This document shows, piece by piece, positions 39,240 to 46,746 of a stretch of 64,000 nt of DNA (the first letter of the stretch is position 1; each line of letters opens with the position of its first letter). A model generated the notes under the pieces. The model searched no databases, was not told the DNA's origin, and worked only from the letters and a program-made list of their open reading frames with translations. A program made the translations under genes and the position numbers. The stretch comes from Sediminibacterium sp. FEMGT703S. GTDB taxonomy: Bacteria > Bacteroidota > Bacteroidia > Chitinophagales > Chitinophagaceae. The stretch covers positions 1 to 64,000 of the forward strand of contig PGCO01000001.1 in NCBI GenBank assembly GCA_002786355.1. Direction: 5' to 3'.

Positions 39240-39344
39240 TCCAATAAAAATCAATCCTTAAAAAATTGTTTGACTGTGCATGAATGAGCAATAAACTGAA
39301 CTATATCTGTAATCAAGAGAAATTTAAGCTAGATTAGGGACCAT

Positions 39345-39800
39345 TTAGGTTTTTAAGGGAGTACTTCTTTTTTGAACCAAGTATTTAATAGCATAATAAA
39401 CAATAATACTAGTAACAAAACTTACAACCGTTGCTCCAATCAGTAAAACGTAGCCAACTTCTGGAATATTCTTATACCAATTAGCATAATTCAACTGAAT
39501 ATCAGTTGCAATAAAATAACTCCCCACTTTATAACTGATTAACAATAAAAAAGGACTTGTCAATGGATTGGAAATGAATGCACCAGAAATGGCCGCAAGC
39601 AAATTAAAACGAATGAATTTATACATCAACAAAGACAAGATTGTACTTAATCCAAAAGTCGGAAATACGCCCCAAAATGCTCCAATAGCAGCACCTAATG
39701 CAATTTCATGTGCACTCCCTCTGGCATAATAAATTTTTAGAAAGTTAATTCTAACTTTTCTTAAAATATTAATGAAGCAATTTCTTTTGGTAGGTTTCAT
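39345..39800 (-). CDS. DUF2062 membrane protein
   Basis: The protein has 151 residues from ATG 39800; a TTG three codons upstream is disregarded. The DUF2062 signature is visible: SAHEIALGAAIGAFWGVFPTFG and AAISGAFISNPLTSPFLL, with three membrane helices. The function of the family is not established; members are often near glycosyltransferases or polysaccharide genes, but none is here. It is followed downstream by a gene-poor region before alkaline phosphatase. Confidence 0.85.
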   Translation of the reverse strand: MKPTKRNCFINILRKVRINFLKIYYARGSAHEIALGAAIGAFWGVFPTFGLSTILSLLMYKFIRFNLLAAISGAFISNPLTSPFLLLISYKVGSYFIATDIQLNYANWYKNIPEVGYVLLIGATVVSFVTSIIVYYAIKYLVQKRSTPLKT

Positions 39801-39837
39801 AAATGCCAATCCATTGTTTAAGCAATTATATTAGAGA

Positions 39838-40374
39838 TTACTTTCGCTGAAAAATTTGAATCGCCCTTTGTAATCTAGGACGATTGTAGCGCTGTAACAA
39901 AATTGGATAAAAGTTTAACAGGAGATTTAGGAAAATCAGCCACGCTGATGCTGAAAAGGAATACCGGATAGCAACATAAATAGAAAATCCACCAACAATA
40001 AAAAAAATGATGAGGTGTCCTAGTTCAGATTGTTTTGTTCTATATTCCAAATGAACGAGGGCTGCCAAATTATTTTTAACTGGATTTTCCTTTTTATTTA
40101 GCTTCTCCCATCCAACTAAAACTAATAATTTTCGAAAAAGATGTATGCCCAGTTGCTCATAAATTTTACCTTTTTGCTCCCAGTTTTGTTCCTTAAAATA
40201 ATTTGAGGTACAGGCTGATTTTAATGTCTCGGTAAACATGAGCACAAACATCATTAACATGAAATTCAATACCCATGCAAATAAAAAGCCTTGAACACCC
40301 ATATATTTTACAAGAAAATAAATAAACCCAATAGTGCTCAGCATGATTATAAAAAGTAAAAATCCTTTTTTCAT
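39838..40374 (-). CDS. Hypothetical membrane protein
   Basis: The protein has 178 residues with four hydrophobic segments: two adjacent near the N-terminus (about 4-22 and 30-48) and two adjacent near the C-terminus (about 122-160), separated by a basic cytoplasmic loop. It ends in RLQRAIQIFQRK. No family is recognised. It lies 37 bases upstream of the DUF2062 gene on the same strand. Confidence 0.65.
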   Translation of the reverse strand: MKKGFLLFIIMLSTIGFIYFLVKYMGVQGFLFAWVLNFMLMMFVLMFTETLKSACTSNYFKEQNWEQKGKIYEQLGIHLFRKLLVLVGWEKLNKKENPVKNNLAALVHLEYRTKQSELGHLIIFFIVGGFSIYVAIRYSFSASAWLIFLNLLLNFYPILLQRYNRPRLQRAIQIFQRK

Positions 40375-40449
40375 TCCTGCAATATTTTAAACAATATTAC
40401 TAGACTTACATTTGAAAAGTAAGATCTGGTACTAAAAATACGACCTAGC

Positions 40450-41778
40450 TTATTTTTTAGCTCCTCTCTTGATGGGTTTACCATATTTTTTCTTCATGGC
40501 ATCTTTGCGTCTTACTTTAACATTTTGCTTTTGGTTTTTGGCGGATTTCTCATGAAATGCAGGCCCTGCATCGGATTTCTTTTTGGGCTTAATGTAGGGT
40601 ACTTTCATGTAAACCTTGGGCTTCTCGTCTTCTGTAAGAACATCAGAAATACTCAAATGAACAGGTAATTCATTAACCCGAATTTCATATTTCATTAATT
40701 GTTCAATAGCAACAATAAATGGCATTTCCTTTTCGGTGGTAAAACTAATGGCAATCCCTTTTTTGTCGAACCTTCCTGTTCTTCCTATTCGATGTATATA
40801 GTTTTCAGGAATATCTGGGGTATCAAAATTGACCACATGCGTTACTTCTGCAATATCAATTCCTCTTGCAACAATATCTGTTGCAATGATAAATCGATAA
40901 ACCCCATCCTTGAATTGTTTAACTGTATTAAAACGATGGTTTTGTTCTTTATTAGAGTGTATAATCCCTATTGTGCCTTCGAAACGTTTTTCTAAAGATT
41001 CAAACAATTGATCCGCTAGTTTTTTAGTTGCTGTAAATACCAATACTTTGGTCATTGAAGCATCCTGCTCTAACAGCAATTCAAGCAAATTTACCTTTGT
41101 ATAAAAATTAGGAACATTAAAACGGCTTTGCTCTATATTTTCTAGTGGCGTACCAGTTGGAGCAGCTTCTACTCGCACAGGAGCATTAAAATAAGTCTCC
41201 ATTAATGATTCTACTTCTTCGGTTATGGTTGCAGAGAATAATAGGTTCTGTCTTTTTTGTGGCAACAAATCCATGATATTTCTCAACTGTGTTCTAAATC
41301 CAAGATTCATCATTTCATCTACTTCATCTATTACCAGCTTTTTAATATACTTGGTTTTAAAAGCACCATTCATGGCCAAATCAAATAAACGTCCAGGAGT
41401 TGCAACCAATACATCTACCCCTTTTTCTACTTCCAATTGCTGGGTATTGATATTTACACCACCATAAACACCGACCACAAGCAAACTCATGTAAGCAGAT
41501 AATTTCTTAACAGTATCTACCACTTGAACAACCAACTCTCTGGTAGGTACCACAATTAAAATTTGAGGATCTTTATTTTTGTCAAATTTCCACTGCTTTA
41601 AACAGGGCAATAAATAAGCGATTGTTTTACCGGTTCCTGTTTGGGCAATACCACATACATCCTTTCCAGACATGGCAATGGGGAATACTTTATGCTGAAT
41701 GGTTGTAGGATTAGTATATCCTAAATCATCTAAGGCTGAAAAAAGAGCGGTATTGAGGTTGAGTTGCTGAAACGTCAT
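40450..41778 (-). CDS. DEAD-box RNA helicase (RhlE-like)
   Basis: The protein has 442 residues. The helicase motifs are in order: Q motif TTIQHKVFPIAMSG, motif I AQTGTGKT, Ia VPTREL, II DEVD (valine in place of the usual alanine of DEAD), III SAT, V ATDIVARGID and VI HRIGRTGR. The basic C-terminal tail (KKKYGKPIKRGAKK) suits RNA binding. It probably remodels structured RNA in ribosome assembly or mRNA turnover. A minus-strand -7 element TATCTTTG lies at 41795-41802. Confidence 0.93.
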   Translation of the reverse strand: MTFQQLNLNTALFSALDDLGYTNPTTIQHKVFPIAMSGKDVCGIAQTGTGKTIAYLLPCLKQWKFDKNKDPQILIVVPTRELVVQVVDTVKKLSAYMSLLVVGVYGGVNINTQQLEVEKGVDVLVATPGRLFDLAMNGAFKTKYIKKLVIDEVDEMMNLGFRTQLRNIMDLLPQKRQNLLFSATITEEVESLMETYFNAPVRVEAAPTGTPLENIEQSRFNVPNFYTKVNLLELLLEQDASMTKVLVFTATKKLADQLFESLEKRFEGTIGIIHSNKEQNHRFNTVKQFKDGVYRFIIATDIVARGIDIAEVTHVVNFDTPDIPENYIHRIGRTGRFDKKGIAISFTTEKEMPFIVAIEQLMKYEIRVNELPVHLSISDVLTEDEKPKVYMKVPYIKPKKKSDAGPAFHEKSAKNQKQNVKVRRKDAMKKKYGKPIKRGAKK

Positions 41779-41794
41779 AGTATGTAATAATATA

Positions 41795-41802
41795 CAAAGA
41801 TA
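41795..41802 (-). promoter_or_regulatory. Candidate -7 element for the DEAD-box helicase gene
   Basis: The minus strand reads TATCTTTG (TAnnTTTG) 17 bases upstream of the start codon. No TTTG lies at the normal -33 spacing. Confidence 0.35.
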
Positions 41803-41847
41803 GCTTTAATTAAATAGGTGCTTAAAGGGCCAAAGAATAATGCTGTT

Positions 41848-42768
41848 TTAAGCAAATAGTTTCTGCTTATTCATCCAGATTTCTTTGTACTTTATTTTCA
41901 TATTATCATCTAAAAATGAACGATCAATCAGGTTCATTACTTCATCATTTTTACTACTATAAAATTTAAATATTTTGTTGTAAACATTTTCATTAATACT
42001 TAACTTTTCTGCTAACACTTTAAAGTCTACTAATTTTATTCTAGCTTTTTTACCATTTATTGTAAGTGCCAATTCTTCTAAATCTTTTGGATTTAATAAG
42101 TTCACATTTAGCAAGTCGTAAGCTGGACTTAGTCTAATACCATTTTCCTGATGCATTAAGGTAAAATTCTTCAAATGCATATCATTATTACCACACAGAA
42201 AACTAAATAAAATAATCTCAAAATAATGAAGTGTGTCAAGACCTCTATTACAATAATTTGCAACAAGCTTACCTGCTTTTTCGTAAGAGCTTTTATATTT
42301 ATTTTCTGTTAAAAATTCGGACACTTGGCACAAGTCTTCAACGTGAATTTTTTTTCCATTAACTCTGTCAAACCGTTTTGCGATATATACCATGCTTCCA
42401 TTACTTGCTTGTAGAAGAGCGTGTTCGCAAACAGGTATTTTAAACAATGTTGCTAAATGCATGGTCAAGTCTTCTGTTTCTGGCATCATCGGATAAGCGT
42501 AATGCTGTGGCTTTAAAATATACTCACCCCACAATCCAACAATTGTTAACCGACTTTGGTCATTTTCTTTTTGTAGCGTAAGTGATAATTTTGGTTGAAC
42601 TCCCGTTACTGCAATCCGTTTATTAACGGTTTGTTTAGCCAATGCATCTATCAATGCATCATCCAATTGTAACGTTGGTACCTCCTTCGTACCAAAAAAT
42701 TTTTTTGCACAGGAAGGATGATATTTTCCATCTTCTATTGCTTTATAACAAAACCAACAATTATTCAT
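41848..42768 (-). CDS. HipT-like serine/threonine kinase toxin (HipA C-terminal domain)
   Basis: The protein has 306 residues, the size of HipT rather than full HipA (about 440), because the N-subdomain is a separate gene. A zinc-finger-like Cys4-Cys7-His17-Cys20 array opens the protein. The glycine-rich, autophosphorylation loop is VTGVQPKLSL (54-63) with Ser62. The catalytic loop is GNNDMHLKN (193-201, D196), and the metal-binding Asp is D218 in SPAYDLLN. HipA-type kinases phosphorylate aminoacyl-tRNA synthetases and stop growth; the target here is unknown. It lies 9 bases behind the HipS-like gene. Confidence 0.88.
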   Translation of the reverse strand: MNNCWFCYKAIEDGKYHPSCAKKFFGTKEVPTLQLDDALIDALAKQTVNKRIAVTGVQPKLSLTLQKENDQSRLTIVGLWGEYILKPQHYAYPMMPETEDLTMHLATLFKIPVCEHALLQASNGSMVYIAKRFDRVNGKKIHVEDLCQVSEFLTENKYKSSYEKAGKLVANYCNRGLDTLHYFEIILFSFLCGNNDMHLKNFTLMHQENGIRLSPAYDLLNVNLLNPKDLEELALTINGKKARIKLVDFKVLAEKLSINENVYNKIFKFYSSKNDEVMNLIDRSFLDDNMKIKYKEIWMNKQKLFA

Positions 42769-42777
42769 GGTGCAATT

Positions 42778-43095
42778 TTATTCAGATTCAACAGTAACAG
42801 CTCCAATAGTATCTCTGCAGGTAGCTAATAATAATTCAAAACGGTCATTGGCTTTTACTTTCCAATGAGTAACTGCTATATCTAGCAACCAGCCCTCAGG
42901 TATTAACCCATCAAAAAAGGGGAATAATACTTTGCTGACGTAAATTTCTTTACGTAATGGTAAAGTAAGACTGATGGGTTTACTTGTTGGATTTTGTAGA
43001 TAATGCTCATCGTATTGTAAAACATAACCATCATCTGTTTCAGATAGCAAGGCAGCCAATGCCCCATCATAAAAAATTCTTGCAGTTTTAGCCAT
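42778..43095 (-). CDS. HipS-like protein (stand-alone HipA N-terminal subdomain)
   Basis: The protein has 105 residues. It is the N-subdomain 1 of HipA as a separate polypeptide: ARIFYDGALAALLSETDDGYVLQYDEHYL, followed by the conserved ISLTLPL and FFDGLIPEGWLLD. In the three-part HipBST system this small protein is the antitoxin of the kinase, so that is its likely role. It overlaps the HTH gene by eight bases and precedes the kinase by nine, which indicates tight co-expression. Confidence 0.85.
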   Translation of the reverse strand: MAKTARIFYDGALAALLSETDDGYVLQYDEHYLQNPTSKPISLTLPLRKEIYVSKVLFPFFDGLIPEGWLLDIAVTHWKVKANDRFELLLATCRDTIGAVTVESE

Positions 43096-43294
43096 TTTTG
43101 TATTCTTTAAAGTTGACAGTTAGTTCCGCACCAAATAAAGCCAGTATCTGGTTTACCTTATCCATTCGCATAGTCACTTTTCCTTGCTCAATTTCTCTAA
43201 CGAGTCGAAGACCCACTCCAGATTTTGCAGCAAGATCTTCCTGTGTAAGATTATTGTGCTTTCGTTGTTCTTTTAGAAAAGTTGAAAGATTCAT
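43088..43294 (-). CDS. HipB-like XRE-family transcriptional regulator
   Basis: The protein has 68 residues forming one helix-turn-helix domain: LKEQRKHNNLTQEDLAAKSGVGLRLVREIEQGKVTMRMDKVNQIL fragments are recognisable, with TQEDLAAKSGV and REIEQGK as the HTH. It is the first gene of the hip module and very probably represses it by binding the TATACC-N6-GGTATA sites, the first of which ends 3 bases upstream of the start codon. Confidence 0.9.
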   Translation of the reverse strand: MNLSTFLKEQRKHNNLTQEDLAAKSGVGLRLVREIEQGKVTMRMDKVNQILALFGAELTVNFKEYKNG

Positions 43295-43296
43295 TT

Positions 43297-43314
43297 TATA
43301 CCTTTATGGGTATA
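43297..43314. promoter_or_regulatory. hip operator 1 (TATACC-N6-GGTATA)
   Basis: TATACCTTTATGGGTATA has perfect 6-bp arms and lies 3 bases upstream of the hipB-like start codon. It is the first of three identical-arm sites. Confidence 0.8.
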
Positions 43315-43336
43315 AATGTAAGAAATTTATTTTAAT

Positions 43337-43354
43337 TATACCTTTTTAGGTATA
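43337..43354. promoter_or_regulatory. hip operator 2 (TATACC-N6-GGTATA)
   Basis: TATACCTTTTTAGGTATA repeats operator 1 exactly 40 bases further upstream, with the spacer TTTTTA. Confidence 0.8.
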
Positions 43355-43376
43355 AAATTATAATTTTTTCATGCAT

Positions 43377-43394
43377 TATACCTTTCTAGGTATA
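43377..43394. promoter_or_regulatory. hip operator 3 (TATACC-N6-GGTATA)
   Basis: TATACCTTTCTAGGTATA repeats the site again exactly 40 bases upstream of operator 2. It ends two bases from the stop codon of the pseudogene at 43397. Confidence 0.8.
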
Positions 43395-43396
43395 AT

Positions 43397-43698
43397 TTAA
43401 TGTGAAACTTTAAATTCAACTGAAATTATCAAAGCTATAATCATCAATTCTAGCACAAAATAGCTCAATCCTAAAATGGTAAGTTCCGAATAAAGAGTAA
43501 ACATCAACACCAATGTTATCAAACAATACAGAAAATTGGCAATTGCAATGATTAGAATAAAGGGTTTATAGCTGCGCTTAATTAATAAATAACAGCACGC
43601 AGAATAGATGCAGAAATAAATGCCCCAATTGAATCAACTAGAAAAACGGTTTTGGGGTTCTTAACAAAGTAGCTAATAATTGTATGTTGATTGATCAT
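43397..43698 (-). pseudogene. Broken small membrane protein with an internal out-of-frame deletion
   Basis: Reading from ATG 43698, the first frame gives MINQHTIISYFVKNPKTVFL, then VDSIGA, and runs to a stop at 43579. A second frame, overlapping it, gives FCIYSACCYLLIKRSYKP and then ILIIAIANFLYCLITLVLMF, ILGLSYFVLE and a stop at 43397. Together these match the two ends of a common Bacteroidota family of about 130-residue four-helix membrane proteins; the middle (about 30 residues) is missing and the junction is out of frame. The family match is from memory. It may have a regulatory read-through into nothing else, since the hip operators follow directly. Confidence 0.6.
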
Positions 43699-43715
43699 CT
43701 ATCGAATTGTGTTGT

Positions 43716-44249
43716 TCAACAATTATTTATTTTCTGAATGGTATTCCAATTTCTGGTGGTGATATTCTTTCCAAAAAGCTTCTCTAAGTCTTCCATTCCT
43801 TTTGGGGTATTGCTTGTGGTGATGTCTAAAACGCTTATAATAATGTTGTTTTTTGTACCAATAATTTTAAACGAATTGTCTTTGGATATATATGGCAGTG
43901 TTAATTTGATTGTTGAAGGTTCTTTTAAAAATGAGATGTAAAGCCGTATGTTTTTATGAACATCAATGCTAGCAAATGGATCTTCATTTACCAATTCATT
44001 TATTTGTTTATGGGGGATTAAAATCACTGGGATTGAAAAACCAAAATTCTCCCTCAGGGCAGATTCTATAATTCGCTCCAAACCAGCAATATCTTTTTTC
44101 TTGGTTTCAAAAACAATATTTCCTGAGTTTAAAATAGTTGTTACATTTTCGCAGCCTAATTGGGCCAGTATAGTCTTTAGCTCCGCCATTGGCACTTTAT
44201 GATGGCCTCCAACATTGATGCCGCGGAGAAATGCTACAAGTGTGATCAT
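43716..44249 (-). CDS. DUF1697 family protein
   Basis: The protein has 177 residues, the usual family length. It begins with MITLVAFLRGINVGGHHKVPMAELK, the near-invariant opening of DUF1697 proteins, and contains LNSGNIVFETKK and TTRNWNTIQKI, also typical. The fold is related to a ferredoxin-like DNA or RNA-interacting domain, but no function is established. It is a single gene next to the pseudogene. Confidence 0.92.
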   Translation of the reverse strand: MITLVAFLRGINVGGHHKVPMAELKTILAQLGCENVTTILNSGNIVFETKKKDIAGLERIIESALRENFGFSIPVILIPHKQINELVNEDPFASIDVHKNIRLYISFLKEPSTIKLTLPYISKDNSFKIIGTKNNIIISVLDITTSNTPKGMEDLEKLFGKNITTRNWNTIQKINNC

Positions 44250-44342
44250 GATGGGGTAAATTAGATTGTAAGATAGTGGAAGAAATTCTTTTTAAATAGT
44301 AATAGGATAAGCTTACTCCGAAGCACCATAGGATTAAAACCG

Positions 44343-44513
44343 ATGAATGAATACAGCTTTACAACCCATAAGCTGATTACCGATTATCTTAATCATCCAC
44401 ATATAGCGTGCAGCATATCAGACAGTATGCCTAGAATGACTTATACCAATGGGAATTTGAGCATCCCTTTGGGTGCTTGCCTTTGCAGGAAAAAAACACA
44501 ACATTCCTTTTAA
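44343..44513 (+). other. Possible 56-codon reading frame in a gene-poor stretch
   Basis: The 563 bases between the DUF1697 gene and the first lipoprotein gene hold no recognised gene. The only sizeable reading frame on the plus strand is this one (product starts MNEYSFTTHKLITDYLNHP and ends CRKKTQHSF). It has no family that I know, and may be chance or a fragment of a lost gene. The remainder (44514-44690) is AT-rich and probably carries the promoter of the lipoprotein array. Confidence 0.2.
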
Positions 44514-44695
44514 AAATGATAAGCTTCTTAATAGTCAATTAATTAAGTTGCTATCGAAAATCAACACTTCACAAATTCTTTAGAAATTAATCATAGTTTT
44601 TTAACAATATCGTAAAAAGCAGCATTTATAACATTCAGTATGTCTATAAAATAACTCTAGTGATTGGCATTAAATATTCATTGGTATTATAAATG

Positions 44696-44710
44696 GAGGT
44701 TCGATTTTAA
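44696..44710 (+). repeat. Remnant 3' end of a fifth lipoprotein copy
   Basis: GGAGGTTCGATTTTAAA, at about 44695-44711, resembles the shared last codons of the array genes (GGACGG-TTCGATTT-AAA, coding GRFDFK), and the following bases continue with the same AAACAAACAAAA-type spacer as after copies 1-4. It indicates that another copy once preceded copy 1 and was lost except for its tail. Confidence 0.5.
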
Positions 44711-44727
44711 ACAAACAAAAAACTTTT

Positions 44728-44778
44728 ATGAATCACCTACTAAACTGCCACTTACACAGCCCTACTATTACTTACTAA
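44728..44778 (+). CDS. Putative leader peptide of lipoprotein copy 1
   Basis: The 16-residue frame MNHLLNCHLHSPTITY is followed by TAA, which lies in the left arm of a hairpin. It stands 34 bases before the lipoprotein start. The same frame is kept in all four units. Whether it is translated is not known. Confidence 0.35.
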   Translation: MNHLLNCHLHSPTITY

Positions 44779-44795
44779 AACACCTTTTTTAGTAA
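44772..44795 (+). promoter_or_regulatory. Leader hairpin, array unit 1
   Basis: TTACTAAAA (44772-44780) pairs perfectly with TTTTAGTAA (44787-44795) around a 6-base loop, with the leader stop codon in the left arm and 17 bases between the hairpin and the lipoprotein ATG. Equivalent hairpins occur at 45424-45447, 46083-46106 and 46740-46763. Confidence 0.6.
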
Positions 44796-44812
44796 CACAA
44801 AAACTCTACCAT

Positions 44813-45361
44813 ATGCAACGCATATACATACCCGTTTTAGTAATAATAGTAACCATTGCCGCAGCTTGTAAAAAAAATAACAGTACTACTAATGACCCTA
44901 ACAATGTACCAGGCCTACCACCTGCTACACAAATTGGTGCCAACACTTTTGGCTGCTTGGTTAATGGTGTACCTTGGGTGCCACAGGGAAGTAATGGTAC
45001 TAATAACTTGAGTATTGACTATGACCCTGGGTTTAATAATGGGATTTTCAATATAGTTGCGAAGAAAATAACTGCTGCCGAGAATACACAGATTATCATT
45101 GGAATAAGAGATAGTTTAAATTATGTCGTTGATACTAAAAGTTACATGCTTACAAAAGAGGGTTTATACGGGGCATATTACTTTAAAGATTGCAGGCTAT
45201 TTAGCGGCGATAGTATGACAAATATTATTTTCGGTAGTATGACAATAGTAAAATTGGATAGACAAAGAAGAATTATTGCAGGTTCTTTTGATTTTTCATT
45301 TACAAGTAATCTTTGCGATACTATTAAAATAACCAACGGACGTTTCGATTTTAAATTTTAA
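44813..45361 (+). CDS. Array lipoprotein, copy 1
   Basis: The protein has 182 residues. The signal MQRIYIPVLVIIVTIAAAC has a lipobox (AAAC, Cys19) followed by KKNN encoded by an A8 tract (44870-44877). The conserved part contains GANTFGCLVNGVPWVPQG, a motif frequent in Bacteroidota lipoproteins, and IDYDPGFNNGIFNI. The core after residue 83 is specific to this copy (AKKITAAENTQIIIG). The end TIKITNGRFDFKF is shared. It is probably anchored in the outer or inner membrane; function unknown. See the array and leader entries. Confidence 0.85.
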   Translation: MQRIYIPVLVIIVTIAAACKKNNSTTNDPNNVPGLPPATQIGANTFGCLVNGVPWVPQGSNGTNNLSIDYDPGFNNGIFNIVAKKITAAENTQIIIGIRDSLNYVVDTKSYMLTKEGLYGAYYFKDCRLFSGDSMTNIIFGSMTIVKLDRQRRIIAGSFDFSFTSNLCDTIKITNGRFDFKF

Positions 45362-45379
45362 ACAAAACAAAAAAATTTT

Positions 45380-45430
45380 ATGAATCACGTACTACACTGC
45401 CACTTACACAGCCCAACTATTACTTACTAA
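45380..45430 (+). CDS. Putative leader peptide of lipoprotein copy 2
   Basis: The frame reads MNHVLHCHLHSPTITY and stops at TAA inside the hairpin. It has four histidines and a cysteine in ten residues. It corresponds to the leader of unit 1 with two substitutions. Confidence 0.35.
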   Translation: MNHVLHCHLHSPTITY

Positions 45431-45464
45431 AACACCTTTTTTAGTAACACAAAAACTCTACCAT

Positions 45465-46010
45465 ATGCAACGCATATACATACCCGTTTTAGTAATAATA
45501 GTAACCATTGCCGCAGCTTGTAAAAAAAATAACAGTACTACTAATGACCCTAACAATGTACCAGGCCTACCACCTGCTACACAAATTGGTGCCAACACTT
45601 TTGGCTGCTTGGTTAATGGTGTACCTTGGGTGCCACAGGGCAGTAATGGTACTAATAACTTAAGTATTGATTATGACCCAGGGTTTAATAATGGGATTTT
45701 CAATATTGTAGCGTATAAATTTATCGCACCAATTGATGAACAAATATTGTTGGGAGTAAGAGACAGTTTAAATTTTATCAATGCACCTATTTCATTAAGC
45801 TTATCAAGAAACTCATTATATGCTATTTCATATAAAAAAGATTGCGATTGGTGGAATAGATTTCCTGACGTTTATAGTGACGGGATACTAACTATAAATA
45901 AGTTAGATAGAAATAGTAGAATAATTTCTGGAGTTTTTTATACTACAATGCATAAGGTGGGTTGTGATACCATAAAAATCACAAACGGACGTTTCGATTT
46001 CAAATTTTAA
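45465..46010 (+). CDS. Array lipoprotein, copy 2
   Basis: The protein has 181 residues. Its first 83 residues equal those of copy 1, including the lipobox Cys19 and the A8 tract (45522-45529). The core (YKFIAPIDEQILLGVRDSLN, then ISLSLSRNSLYAISYKKDC) differs from the other copies, and the end is again KITNGRFDFKF. The retained pattern of hydrophobic strands and a Cys in the core suggests the same beta-rich fold. Confidence 0.85.
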   Translation: MQRIYIPVLVIIVTIAAACKKNNSTTNDPNNVPGLPPATQIGANTFGCLVNGVPWVPQGSNGTNNLSIDYDPGFNNGIFNIVAYKFIAPIDEQILLGVRDSLNFINAPISLSLSRNSLYAISYKKDCDWWNRFPDVYSDGILTINKLDRNSRIISGVFYTTMHKVGCDTIKITNGRFDFKF

Positions 46011-46029
46011 AAAAACAAAAAAAAAATTT

Positions 46030-46089
46030 ATGAACCACCTCCGATTTCGTCACTTACGCAGCCCTACTACTACTACTACTACTTACTAA
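46030..46089 (+). CDS. Putative leader peptide of lipoprotein copy 3
   Basis: This version reads MNHLRFRHLRSPTTTTTTY (19 residues) with six ACT codons in place of the ACT-ATT-ACT of the other units. The insertion is nine bases, so the frame and stop in the hairpin are kept even though most codons differ. Confidence 0.35.
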   Translation: MNHLRFRHLRSPTTTTTTY

Positions 46090-46123
46090 ACTACCTTTTT
46101 TAGTAACATAAAAACTCTACCAT

Positions 46124-46677
46124 ATGCAACGCATATACATAACCATTTTAGTAATAATAGTAACCATTGCCGCAGCTTGTAAAAAAATAACCATACTATC
46201 ACCGACCCTAACAATGTACCAGGTCTACCACTTGCTACACAAATTGGTGCCAACACTTTTGGCTGCTTGGTTAATGGTGTGCCGTGGGTGCCACAGGGAT
46301 TTGGCGGTACTAATAATTTATCTATTGATTATGACCCTAGGATTAATAATGGTATATTTAGTATTAGTGCAGAAAATATCATATCACAAAATAATTTTAG
46401 TTCTATTGGTATAGGAATACGGGATAGCTTAAATTTCATGAAAGCCCCATTACAACTGAACTTAAATAACAACACAGTGTATGGAATTTTTTATAGTGAT
46501 CGGAATTGCTTTATTACTTACTTTGATACAACTGTAAGCAGAAAAGGAACTTTAATTCTTACGACTTATGACAAAACAAAAAGAGTAATTGCAGGAACGT
46601 TTGATGCCATTCTTTTCAAATTTGGTTGTACTGATACTATTCGAATTACCAAAGGACGGTTCGATTTAAAATTCTAA
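46124..46677 (+). pseudogene. Array lipoprotein, copy 3, frameshifted in a poly-A tract
   Basis: The gene starts like the others (MQRIYITILVIIVTIAAACKK) but the tract after the lipobox has seven A residues (46181-46187) where the other three copies have eight. The frame then goes astray and stops at 46414. Restoring one base gives a full product with GANTFGCLVNGVPWVPQGFGG and the end RITKGRFDLKF, with no other lesion. It is therefore either a recent pseudogene, a phase-OFF allele or a consensus error. An internal ATG at 46267 would lack the lipoprotein signal. Confidence 0.8.
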
Positions 46678-46695
46678 AAAAAACAAAATAATTTT

Positions 46696-46746
46696 ATGAA
46701 TCACGTACTACACTGCCACTTACACAGCCCTACTATTACTTACTAA
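46696..46746 (+). CDS. Putative leader peptide of lipoprotein copy 4
   Basis: The frame reads MNHVLHCHLHSPTITY, the same peptide as unit 2, and stops in the hairpin at 46740-46763. Confidence 0.35.
   Translation: MNHVLHCHLHSPTITY

Noticed and set aside
40381..40398. AATATT-N6-AATATT inverted repeat upstream of the membrane-protein gene as a third copy of the TGCAAC operator
   Set aside because: The arms lack the TGCA core and the spacing differs; AT-rich inverted repeats of this size occur by chance here.
40408..40416. Plus-strand TACATTTG as a promoter
   Set aside because: No plus-strand gene follows within the region; the match is likely chance.
44343..44513. A real protein gene in the gap before the lipoprotein array
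   Set aside because: The 56-codon frame has no recognised relatives or start context; kept only as a low-confidence entry.
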